Source of the DNA: Ramlibacter sp.
GTDB lineage: Bacteria; Pseudomonadota; Gammaproteobacteria; Burkholderiales; Burkholderiaceae_C
Direction: 5' to 3'
DNA: 7,719 nucleotides
NCBI GenBank assembly: GCA_025351615.1
Contig: JANXVP010000368.1
Location: forward strand, 1 to 7,719
Each line of letters begins with the position of its first letter. Position 1 is the first letter of the stretch. Of this stretch, positions 1 to 5,387 are shown in pieces. The notes beneath the pieces were generated by a model. That model was given only the letters and a program-made list of their open reading frames with translations, made no database searches and was not told where the DNA came from. Position numbers and translations under genes: made by a program.

Positions 1-551
1 TCAAGTCGCCGGACGAACCGCTGGTGTTCCTCAAGGGCGAAAACGCGCTCACCGGACACCGGCAATTCACGACGCGCCCGCCGGGCGTGGACTTCATGCA
101 CTACGAGTGCGAGCTCACCGTGATCGTCGGCAAGACCGCGAAAAAGGTGAAGCGCGCCGACGCCTTCGACTTCGTTGGGGGCTATACGGTCGCCAACGAC
201 TACGCCGTCCGCGACTACCTCGAAAACTGGTACCGCCCCAACCTGCGGGTCAAGAACCGCGACGCGACCACGCCGCTCGGCCCCTGGTATGTGGACGCGG
301 CGGATGTGCCGGACCCGAGGGCGCTGGCTTTGCAGACCACAGTCAACGGCAAGGTCACGCAGTCCGGCAACACCAAGGACATGATCTTCGACGTGCCTTT
401 CCTGATCGAGTTCTTCAGCAGCTTCATGACGCTGCAACCCGGCGACCTGATCCTGACCGGCACACCCGATGGCGTCGTGGACTGCCGCCCCGGCGACGTC
501 ATCGTGACTGAAATCGAGGGCATCGGCGCGCTCGTGAACACCATCAATTAG
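1..551 (+). CDS. hpaG: HpaG, C-terminal part (5-carboxymethyl-2-oxo-hex-3-ene-1,7-dioate decarboxylase / 2-hydroxyhepta-2,4-diene-1,7-dioate isomerase), 5'-truncated
   Basis: The gene enters from the left edge; the reading frame starts at base 3 and gives 182 residues to a TAG stop. It belongs to the fumarylacetoacetate hydrolase fold and matches the C-terminal half of the E. coli HpaG/HpcE tandem protein, or a stand-alone HpaG2-type subunit. Visible signatures are the HYECEL stretch, with two presumed metal-binding Glu at bases 105-107 and 111-113, and NDYAVRDYLENWYRPNLRVKNRD, with a presumed metal-binding Asp at 198-200. A LTGTPDG loop lies near the end. In the pathway it decarboxylates the tricarboxylic intermediate made by HpaE and HpaF, then isomerises the product for HpaH. 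Whether this is the end of a fused two-domain protein or a separate subunit cannot be decided because the 5' end is outside the window. The last codons and the stop lie in a repeat-like sequence shared with the following gap. Confidence 0.93.
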   Translation, partial: KSPDEPLVFLKGENALTGHRQFTTRPPGVDFMHYECELTVIVGKTAKKVKRADAFDFVGGYTVANDYAVRDYLENWYRPNLRVKNRDATTPLGPWYVDAADVPDPRALALQTTVNGKVTQSGNTKDMIFDVPFLIEFFSSFMTLQPGDLILTGTPDGVVDCRPGDVIVTEIEGIGALVNTIN

Positions 552-575
552 ATTCTGACCCCGAATAAACTTTGC
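544..575. repeat. Possible degenerate repeat fragment spanning the hpaG stop and the hpaG-hpaE gap
   Basis: The end of hpaG and the 28-bp gap before hpaE contain AATTAGATTCTGACCCCG, whose reverse complement reads CGGGGTCAGAATCTAATT. From memory this resembles short repeats (GGGGTCAGA followed by an AT-rich tail) found around REP-associated tyrosine transposase genes in proteobacteria. It supplies the last Asn codon and TAG stop of hpaG. Only one copy lies in this window, so repeat status is inferred from recall and not shown here. Confidence 0.35.
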
Positions 576-579
576 GCCC

Positions 580-2040
580 ATGAAGATCGATCACCTCATC
601 AACGGCAAGTCTGTCGCCAGCCGCTACTACTTCGAGACCGTCAATCCCGCGACGCAGGAGGTGCTGGCCGAAGTGGCATCGGGCGGCGAAGCGGAGGTGA
701 ACGCGGCTGTGGCTGCGGCGAAGGAGGCTTTTCCCAAGTGGGCAGCGACGCCGGCCCCGCAACGCGCCAGGTTGATCCGCAAGCTCGGCGACCTGATCGC
801 CGCGCATGTGGCGGAGATCGCGCAGACCGAGACCAACGATTGCGGGCAGGTCATCGCGCAGACCGGCAAGCAGCTGATGCCGCGCGCGGCCGACAATTTC
901 TACTACTTCGCCGAAATGTGCACGCGGGTCGACGGCCACACCTACCCGACCGACACCCACCTGAACTACACGCTGTTCCACCCGGTCGGCGTCTGCGCGC
1001 TGATCTCGCCGTGGAACGTGCCGTTCATGACAGCGACCTGGAAGGTCGCGCCCTGCCTCGCCTTCGGCAACACCGCGGTGCTGAAGATGAGCGAGCTGTC
1101 GCCGATGAGCGCTGCGCGGCTTGGCCAGCTGGCGCTGGAAGCGGGCATCCCGCCCGGCGTGCTGAACCTGGTTCACGGTGACGGCAGGCGGGCCGGCGAA
1201 CCGCTGGTCAAGCATCCGGACGTGCGCGCGATTTCGTTCACCGGTTCCACCGCCACCGGCAACCGCATCGTCAAGGAAGCGGGCCTCAAGAAGTTCAGCA
1301 TGGAGCTGGGCGGCAAGTCGCCGTTCGTGGTCTTCGGTGACGCCGCCCTGGACCGCGCCCTCGACGCGGCGGTGTTCATGATCTTCTCCAACAACGGCGA
1401 GCGCTGCACGGCCGGCAGCCGGATCCTGGTGCAGCAGTCGATTTACGCCGACTTCGTGCAGAAGTTCGTCGCGCGGGCAAAGCGCATCTGCGTCGGCGAT
1501 CCGCTGGATGAGAAAACCATCGTGGGGCCGATGATCTCGCAGGCGCACCTCGCGAAAGTTCGAAGCTACATCGAACTCGGGCCGAAGGAAGGCGCGACGC
1601 TGCTGTGCGGCGGGCTGGACGCGCCGCTGCTGCCGGACCGGGTGAAGAAGGGCAACTATGTGCTGCCGACCGTGTTCGCCGACGTCGACAACCGCATGAA
1701 GATCGCGCAGGACGAGATTTTCGGGCCGGTCGCCTGCCTGATCCCGTTCCAGGATGAGGCCGACGCGATCCGCCTGGCCAACGACATCCAGTACGGACTC
1801 TCCAGCTACGTCTGGACCGAGAACATCGGCAAGGCGCACCGTGTCGCCGCCGCTGTGGAGGCCGGCATGTGCTTCGTCAACAGCCAGAACGTGCGCGACC
1901 TGCGCCAGCCCTTCGGCGGCACCAAGGCTTCCGGGACCGGCCGCGAAGGCGGGACCTGGAGCTACGAAGTCTTCTGTGAGCCAAAGAACATTGCGGTGTC
2001 GATGGGCTCGCACCACATCCCGCGTTGGGGGACCGCGTGA
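580..2040 (+). CDS. hpaE: HpaE, 5-carboxymethyl-2-hydroxymuconate semialdehyde dehydrogenase
   Basis: This 486-residue NAD-dependent aldehyde dehydrogenase oxidises the ring-fission semialdehyde to 5-carboxymethyl-2-hydroxymuconate. It is close along its whole length to E. coli HpaE, from the NATQEVLAEVASGG-like N-terminus to the FGGTKASGTGREGG and HHIPRWG ends. Catalytic features are intact: the PWNVP cofactor/active-site Asn region, LKMSELSP (the HpaE-typical form of the KPSE NAD-site motif), FTGSTATG, Glu242 in MELGGKSP and nucleophile Cys276 in NNGERCTAG. The 34-residue Glu-to-Cys spacing is the usual one for the family. The start is fixed by alignment to E. coli HpaE. No clear Shine-Dalgarno lies in the 28-bp gap, whose sequence looks repeat-derived, so translation may depend on coupling to hpaG or on another mechanism. 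The stop codon sits in the loop of a GC hairpin (2028-2051). Confidence 0.96.
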   Translation: MKIDHLINGKSVASRYYFETVNPATQEVLAEVASGGEAEVNAAVAAAKEAFPKWAATPAPQRARLIRKLGDLIAAHVAEIAQTETNDCGQVIAQTGKQLMPRAADNFYYFAEMCTRVDGHTYPTDTHLNYTLFHPVGVCALISPWNVPFMTATWKVAPCLAFGNTAVLKMSELSPMSAARLGQLALEAGIPPGVLNLVHGDGRRAGEPLVKHPDVRAISFTGSTATGNRIVKEAGLKKFSMELGGKSPFVVFGDAALDRALDAAVFMIFSNNGERCTAGSRILVQQSIYADFVQKFVARAKRICVGDPLDEKTIVGPMISQAHLAKVRSYIELGPKEGATLLCGGLDAPLLPDRVKKGNYVLPTVFADVDNRMKIAQDEIFGPVACLIPFQDEADAIRLANDIQYGLSSYVWTENIGKAHRVAAAVEAGMCFVNSQNVRDLRQPFGGTKASGTGREGGTWSYEVFCEPKNIAVSMGSHHIPRWGTA

Positions 2041-2051
2041 ACGCGGTCCCC
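2028..2051. repeat. GC-rich hairpin overlapping the hpaE stop codon
   Basis: GGGGACCGCGT (2028-2038) and ACGCGGTCCCC (2041-2051) form an 11-bp perfect inverted repeat with only GA between them; in RNA this is a 10-bp stem closed by a UGAA loop. The hpaE TGA stop (2038-2040) lies in the loop. Only CTTT follows, so it is a poor intrinsic terminator for an operon that continues downstream. A transcript-stabilising or processing hairpin, or part of a palindromic repeat cluster, fits better. Confidence 0.75.
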
Positions 2052-2054
2052 TTT

Positions 2055-2102
2055 GGGGTGGATTGGAAGCGCCCCACCCAAACCCTCCCCTCGAGGGGAG
2101 GG
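2055..2102. repeat. Palindromic repeat block upstream of the ligA-like gene
   Basis: GGGTGG (2056-2061) can pair with CCACCC (2074-2079), forming a weak stem. It is followed by a perfect 20-bp palindrome, CCCTCCCCTC (2083-2092) joined directly to GAGGGGAGGG (2093-2102), centred on TCGA. Together with the hairpin at 2028-2051, nearly the whole 70-bp gap is fold-back DNA. The pattern resembles high-copy intergenic palindromes known from Burkholderiales genomes; that resemblance is recalled and cannot be tested from one copy. The right arm overlaps the ribosome binding site of the next gene. Confidence 0.75.
2097..2101 (+). promoter_or_regulatory. Ribosome binding site of the ligA-like gene, inside a palindrome
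   Basis: GGAGG lies 9 bases upstream of the ATG at 2111 and fully within the right arm of the 2083-2102 palindrome. If that palindrome folds in the mRNA, this Shine-Dalgarno is base-paired. The site supports 2111 as the start codon. Confidence 0.65.
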
Positions 2103-2110
2103 CTTTCATC

Positions 2111-2437
2111 ATGAGCCTGTACGCCACGCAGAAATTTCTGTATCACCTCAACCGCGATGCCTCGGTGCAGCGGCGTTACCGCGAGGACCGGACACAGCTG
2201 CTGCAGGAATACGCATTGAACGACGAAGAGCGGACGGCGATCGACATCGGTGACATCGGCAAGCTTTATGTGCTGGGCTGCAATGGCCAGTTGCTGATGC
2301 ACTTCGCACCCTTGCTGGGCATCGCGTGGGCCGACTACCTGGAGGCCATGCGTGAGGGCGTGCGCAAGTACGGGCCGGTACGCGCGGGCATTTACGCCAT
2401 GACCACAGGCATCGACGAGAAAGTGGCCGGCGTATGA
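2111..2437 (+). CDS. LigA-family small (alpha) subunit of a two-component class III extradiol dioxygenase
   Basis: This 108-residue protein resembles the alpha subunit of protocatechuate 4,5-dioxygenase (LigA) and the LigA-like C-terminal domain fused to gallate dioxygenases. Similar stretches include YATQKFLYHLNRD near the N-terminus, the LLQEYALNDEERTA helix (about residues 30-43), a DIGKLYVLGCNGQLL segment (48-62) and GIAWADYLEAMREG (70-83). It is shorter than the 139-residue Sphingobium LigA and keeps essentially only the core domain. In LigAB the small subunit carries no metal ligands but helps form the active-site lid. The catalytic partner follows 10 bases downstream, so the two are very probably co-translated and form one enzyme. 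Its place between hpaE and hpaF is where hpaD normally sits. The symbol is left open because the substrate may be homoprotocatechuate, not protocatechuate. Confidence 0.85.
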   Translation: MSLYATQKFLYHLNRDASVQRRYREDRTQLLQEYALNDEERTAIDIGDIGKLYVLGCNGQLLMHFAPLLGIAWADYLEAMREGVRKYGPVRAGIYAMTTGIDEKVAGV

Positions 2438-2447
2438 GGCGCTGGCC

Positions 2448-3266
2448 ATGAGCCTGGTCTTCGCTGGCGTCTGCAGCCACGCTCCCGGCATCACGGGGCG
2501 CGCGCACCTGGCCGACCCGGTACTTAAAGACGAACTCCATCGGCAGTTCTTTCGCATGGGAGAGGCCCTGCGGGCGACCAGGCCCGATGCCGTGATGGTC
2601 ATCGCGGCCGAGCACTTCGCCAACTTCTTCATGAACAACATGCCGGCTTACGCGATCGGCATGGCGGACGACTACGAGGGCCCGATCGAAGACCCGGCCT
2701 GGCTCGGCATCGCCAGGACCAGAGTGCCCGGCAACGCGGACCTGTCGCGGCGGCTGATCTGCAACGTGCTGCAGGACGTGGACGTGGCCTATGCCGAAGA
2801 GTGGAAGCTCGACCACGGCATCATGGTGCCACTGCACTTCCTGACACCGAAGTTCGACCACGCCATCATTCCGGTGAACATCAACTGCCAGGGACCGCCG
2901 TTGACGCCGCTCAAGCGGGTCTGGGTCTTCGGCGAAGCGCTGCGCCGCGCCTGCGACAGCGTGCCGGAACGCATCGCACTGGTGGGCACCGGTGGCATTT
3001 CGCACTGGCCGGCGACGCCCGATTCGGGCAAGGTCAACGAACCATGGGACCGCGAGTTTCTGGACCGCTGGAGCCGCAACGACAAGGATGCGCTGCTGTC
3101 GTACACCGATGAAGCGACCTATGCCGAGGCCGGCCAGGGCGGCTTCGAGATCCGCAATTTCATCACCGTCGCGGCGGCCGCTCGCGGTCGCGGTACCGTG
3201 CTGCACTTCAAACCGATCCCGATCTTCGCGGTGAGCTGCACCGTGGCCACCATGACAGTGGAGTAA
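2448..3266 (+). CDS. LigB-family catalytic subunit, class III extradiol ring-cleavage dioxygenase, proposed homoprotocatechuate 2,3-dioxygenase
   Basis: This 272-residue protein has all LigB active-site residues. Presumed Fe(II) ligands are His11 (CSHAPG), His56 (AAEHFANFF) and Glu234 (GGFEIRNF), with His123 in LDHGIMVPL and the general-base candidate His186 in GTGGISHW. The LDHG and GTGG-SH motifs are closer to LigB than to E. coli HpaD, which belongs to the same broad superfamily but works without a LigA partner. It is about 30 residues shorter than LigB of Sphingobium. A GAGG at 2436-2439 overlapping the ligA-like stop serves as ribosome binding site. Its location between hpaE and hpaF implies it opens the homoprotocatechuate ring to the semialdehyde used by HpaE. 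Other possible substrates are protocatechuate, gallate or a related catechol; sequence alone does not settle this. Confidence 0.88.
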   Translation: MSLVFAGVCSHAPGITGRAHLADPVLKDELHRQFFRMGEALRATRPDAVMVIAAEHFANFFMNNMPAYAIGMADDYEGPIEDPAWLGIARTRVPGNADLSRRLICNVLQDVDVAYAEEWKLDHGIMVPLHFLTPKFDHAIIPVNINCQGPPLTPLKRVWVFGEALRRACDSVPERIALVGTGGISHWPATPDSGKVNEPWDREFLDRWSRNDKDALLSYTDEATYAEAGQGGFEIRNFITVAAAARGRGTVLHFKPIPIFAVSCTVATMTVE

Positions 3267-3276
3267 GGAACAGGCC

Positions 3277-3681
3277 ATGCCGCACCTCGTCATCCTCTAC
3301 ACGCCCAACATCGAGCCGAAGTCCGACCTGAGCGCGCTGTGCCGTTCGCTGGCCGACACGATGCTGAGCCTGCGCGACGAAGCGGACAAGCCGGTGTTTC
3401 CGATCGGCGGCACGCGGGTGATGGCCTATCCGGCGGCGCACTTCGCCGTGGCGGATGGCAAGGGCGATTACGGCTTCATGTACCTCAACGTGCGCATGGC
3501 TTCGGGCCGCAGCGACGCGGTGAAGAAAGAGGTCGGCGACAGCCTGTTGGCGGTCGTGAAGCAGCACCTCGCGCCCATCTTCGAGAGCGAGTTGATCGGC
3601 ATCACGCTGCAGGTGGACGAGAGTCCCGGCCAGGTCTACGACGGCAAGCACAGTTCGCTGCATCCACTGTTCGACAAATGA
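3277..3681 (+). CDS. hpaF: HpaF, 5-carboxymethyl-2-hydroxymuconate delta-isomerase
   Basis: This 134-residue protein belongs to the tautomerase (4-oxalocrotonate tautomerase-like) superfamily and isomerises the enol product of HpaE to the unsaturated oxo-acid that HpaG decarboxylates. The MPH start exposes the catalytic N-terminal Pro after Met removal. The pattern DYGFMYLNVRMASGRS (residues about 68-83) matches the DYAFVHMTLKIGAGRS region of E. coli HpaF, and the C-terminus ends in LHPLFDK, like HALFK. It is about eight residues longer than the E. coli enzyme. AAGGA at 3265-3269, overlapping the upstream stop, lies 7 bases before the ATG and supports this start. The gene is followed by a repeat hairpin. 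Confidence 0.93.
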   Translation: MPHLVILYTPNIEPKSDLSALCRSLADTMLSLRDEADKPVFPIGGTRVMAYPAAHFAVADGKGDYGFMYLNVRMASGRSDAVKKEVGDSLLAVVKQHLAPIFESELIGITLQVDESPGQVYDGKHSSLHPLFDK

Positions 3682-3692
3682 CTCCCCCCACC

Positions 3693-3718
3693 GTCATTCC
3701 CGCGCAGGCGGGGATGAC
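3693..3718. repeat. Imperfect palindromic intergenic repeat between hpaF and hpaH
   Basis: GTCATTCCCGC (3693-3703) pairs with GCGGGGATGAC (3708-3718) over 11 bp with one G-T pair and a GCAG loop. This is the widespread GTCATTCCCGC...GCGGGAATGAC type of intergenic repeat, known for the spurious peptide VIPAQAGMT when translated; that peptide appears here in the + frame. It is followed by AAAAGAAAA, not a T tract, so it is not a + strand intrinsic terminator. It may stabilise or partly process the operon mRNA. Confidence 0.8.
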
Positions 3719-3731
3719 AAAAGAAAACTGA

Positions 3732-4532
3732 ATGCTTGACAAGAATCTCATCCAGCAACTGGCCAACGAACTGAACGAGAGCGAAAAGAATCGCGTGCAG
3801 GTCGAGCATTTCTCCAAACGCCATCCCGGCATGACCGTCGAGGACGGCTATGCCGTGTCGCGGGCCTGGGTGAAGATGAAGACCGATGCCGGCGCTGTCC
3901 GGCGCGGCCACAAGATCGGCCTGACCTCCCGCGCGATGCAGCAGGCCAGCCAGATCGACGAGCCCGATTTCGGCACGCTGCTGGACGACATGTTCTTCGA
4001 GCCCGGCGACATTCCGGCCAGCCGCTTCATCGCGCCGCGGGTGGAGGTCGAACTGGCTTTCGTGCTCAAGCGCAAGCTCGAGGGAACCAGCATCGGCATC
4101 GACGAGGTGCTGGCCGCCACCGACTACGTGACGCCGGCGATCGAGATCATCGACTCGCGCATCGAGCAGCAAGACCGCCAGACCAAGGTGTTTCGCAAGG
4201 TGCAGGACACCATCAGCGACAACGCCGCAAACGCCGGCATCGTGCTCGGCGGGCGCAGAGTCAAGCCTGGCGAAGTGGATTTGCCGTGGTGCGGCGCCAT
4301 CCTGCGCCAGAATGGGGCCGTCGAAGAAACTGGGCTGGCTGCCGGCGTGCAGGGCCACCCGGCCATTGGGGTCGCCTGGCTGGCCATGAAACTGGCGCCC
4401 TGGGGCGAGTGCCTGGAAGCCGGCGACACGGTGCTTGCCGGCTCGTTCACCCGGCCCGTGCTGGCCAGAATGGGCGACGTCTTCGACGCCGACTACGGCG
4501 CGCTGGGCCGATTCGCATTTACCTTCGTCTGA
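3732..4532 (+). CDS. hpaH: HpaH, 2-oxo-hept-4-ene-1,7-dioate hydratase
   Basis: This 266-residue protein adds water to the HpaG product, yielding 4-hydroxy-2-oxoheptane-1,7-dioate for HpaI. It is collinear with E. coli HpaH/HpcG. Shared landmarks are [12 protein letters not shown] (59-70), [14 protein letters not shown], presumed Mg-binding Glu105 and Glu107 in [10 protein letters not shown], Glu138 in [26 protein letters not shown] (159-174) and [15 protein letters not shown] near the C-terminus. The length is normal. The start agrees with the family N-terminus (MLDK versus MFDK), but no convincing Shine-Dalgarno precedes it: upstream is an A-rich tail after the repeat at 3693-3718. The repeat may therefore have separated this gene from its original translation signal. 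Confidence 0.95.
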   Translation: MLDKNLIQQLANELNESEKNRVQVEHFSKRHPGMTVEDGYAVSRAWVKMKTDAGAVRRGHKIGLTSRAMQQASQIDEPDFGTLLDDMFFEPGDIPASRFIAPRVEVELAFVLKRKLEGTSIGIDEVLAATDYVTPAIEIIDSRIEQQDRQTKVFRKVQDTISDNAANAGIVLGGRRVKPGEVDLPWCGAILRQNGAVEETGLAAGVQGHPAIGVAWLAMKLAPWGECLEAGDTVLAGSFTRPVLARMGDVFDADYGALGRFAFTFV

Positions 4533-4544
4533 AAAGGGCTCCTC

Positions 4545-5354
4545 ATGCAACTCCCGGTCAATCCCTTCAAACAAGCCCTTGCTGAAAAGCGTGCCCAGAT
4601 CGGTCTCTGGGTCGGCCTGGGCGATTCGTACACCACCGAAATCTGCGCCGGCGCCGGCTTCGATTGGCTGCTGCTGGACGGCGAGCATTCGCCCAACGAC
4701 CTGCGCAGCCTGCTGCAACAGGCGCAGGCGGTCGCGGCCTATCCGGCGTCGCATGCGATTGCCCGGGTGCCGGTCGGCCACGGCCACGCCGGCACCACGC
4801 TGATCAAGCAATACCTCGACTTGGGCATCCAGACCTTGCTGGTGCCGATGGTCGACACCGCGCCGCAGGCGACGGCCCTGGTGCGGGCGATGCGTTACCC
4901 GCCGCGGGGAATCCGCGGCATGGGCGGCGCGCGCGCGTCGCGCTGGGGCCGCATCGCCGCTTACCCGAAAGAGGCCAACAGCCAGGTCTGCCTGCTGGTG
5001 CAGGCGGAATCCCAGGAAGCGCTCGACAACCTCGATGCCATCGCCGCCACCGAGGGCGTCGATGGCATCTTCATCGGCCCCGCAGACCTGTCCGCGTCGC
5101 TCGGCCACGTCGGCGATCCCATGCACGCCGACGTGCAGGCGGCGATCGAGGATGCGGTGCGGCGCATCAACAAGGCCGGCAAGGCCGCCGGCATCCTGAC
5201 GCCCGACGAAGCGCTGGCCCGTCGCTACCTGGACATGGGCTTCCTGTTCGTCGCCGTCGGCCTGGACAACAACCTGCTGGCGAAGCACACCAGCGCGCTG
5301 GCGGCGCGTTTCAAGACGCAGCTCAACGCGCCCGCGGCCAGCAAGACCTATTGA
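4545..5354 (+). CDS. hpaI: HpaI, 4-hydroxy-2-oxo-heptane-1,7-dioate aldolase (class II pyruvate aldolase)
   Basis: This 269-residue metal-dependent aldolase splits 4-hydroxy-2-oxoheptanedioate into pyruvate and succinic semialdehyde, the last step of the pathway. It matches E. coli HpaI: DGEHSPN with His48 (catalytic His45 equivalent), Arg74 (Arg70), metal ligand Glu155 in LVQAESQEA (Glu149) and Asp181 in FIGPADLSA (Asp175), and the ARASRWGRI loop. Two differences stand out: about four extra residues after Arg74 (VPVGHGHAG) and about two fewer before ARASRW. AAGGG at 4534-4538 lies 6 bases before the ATG and only two bases past the hpaH stop, so the pair is probably translationally coupled. 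Confidence 0.94.
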   Translation: MQLPVNPFKQALAEKRAQIGLWVGLGDSYTTEICAGAGFDWLLLDGEHSPNDLRSLLQQAQAVAAYPASHAIARVPVGHGHAGTTLIKQYLDLGIQTLLVPMVDTAPQATALVRAMRYPPRGIRGMGGARASRWGRIAAYPKEANSQVCLLVQAESQEALDNLDAIAATEGVDGIFIGPADLSASLGHVGDPMHADVQAAIEDAVRRINKAGKAAGILTPDEALARRYLDMGFLFVAVGLDNNLLAKHTSALAARFKTQLNAPAASKTY

Positions 5355-5376
5355 GCGATCTGCACCCAGTCCAACC

Positions 5377-5381
5377 AGGAG
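5377..5381 (+). promoter_or_regulatory. Strong ribosome binding site of the tctC-like gene
   Basis: AGGAG lies 6 bases before the ATG at 5388. It is the clearest Shine-Dalgarno in the window and fixes the start of the secreted protein, as expected for an abundant periplasmic binding protein. Confidence 0.75.
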
Positions 5382-5387
5382 ACCTCC

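Noticed and set aside
2028..2054. Rho-independent terminator after hpaE
   Set aside because: The stem is strong but only three T follow, and the operon clearly continues in the same direction; recorded as a hairpin instead.
544..2127. A 527-codon minus-strand open frame opposite hpaE
   Set aside because: hpaE is a full-length match with catalytic residues; the antisense product is low-complexity Arg/His/Ala-rich with no recognisable motif.
1754..2437. Long upstream extension of the ligA-like frame to 227 codons
   Set aside because: The extension overlaps hpaE out of frame and has shadow-like composition; the LigA homology begins at the ATG at 2111, which has a ribosome binding site.
2148..3293. 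A 381-codon minus-strand open frame opposite ligA/ligB
   Set aside because: The same antisense shadow effect; the + strand LigA and LigB matches account for the region.
3693..3730. Rho-independent terminator after hpaF
   Set aside because: The stem is followed by an A-rich tract on the + strand, and no gene ends on the minus strand here.
3339..3731. A 130-codon + strand frame overlapping hpaF and ending in a VIPAQAGMT peptide
   Set aside because: It is out of frame with hpaF; the C-terminal peptide is the well-known spurious translation of an intergenic repeat.
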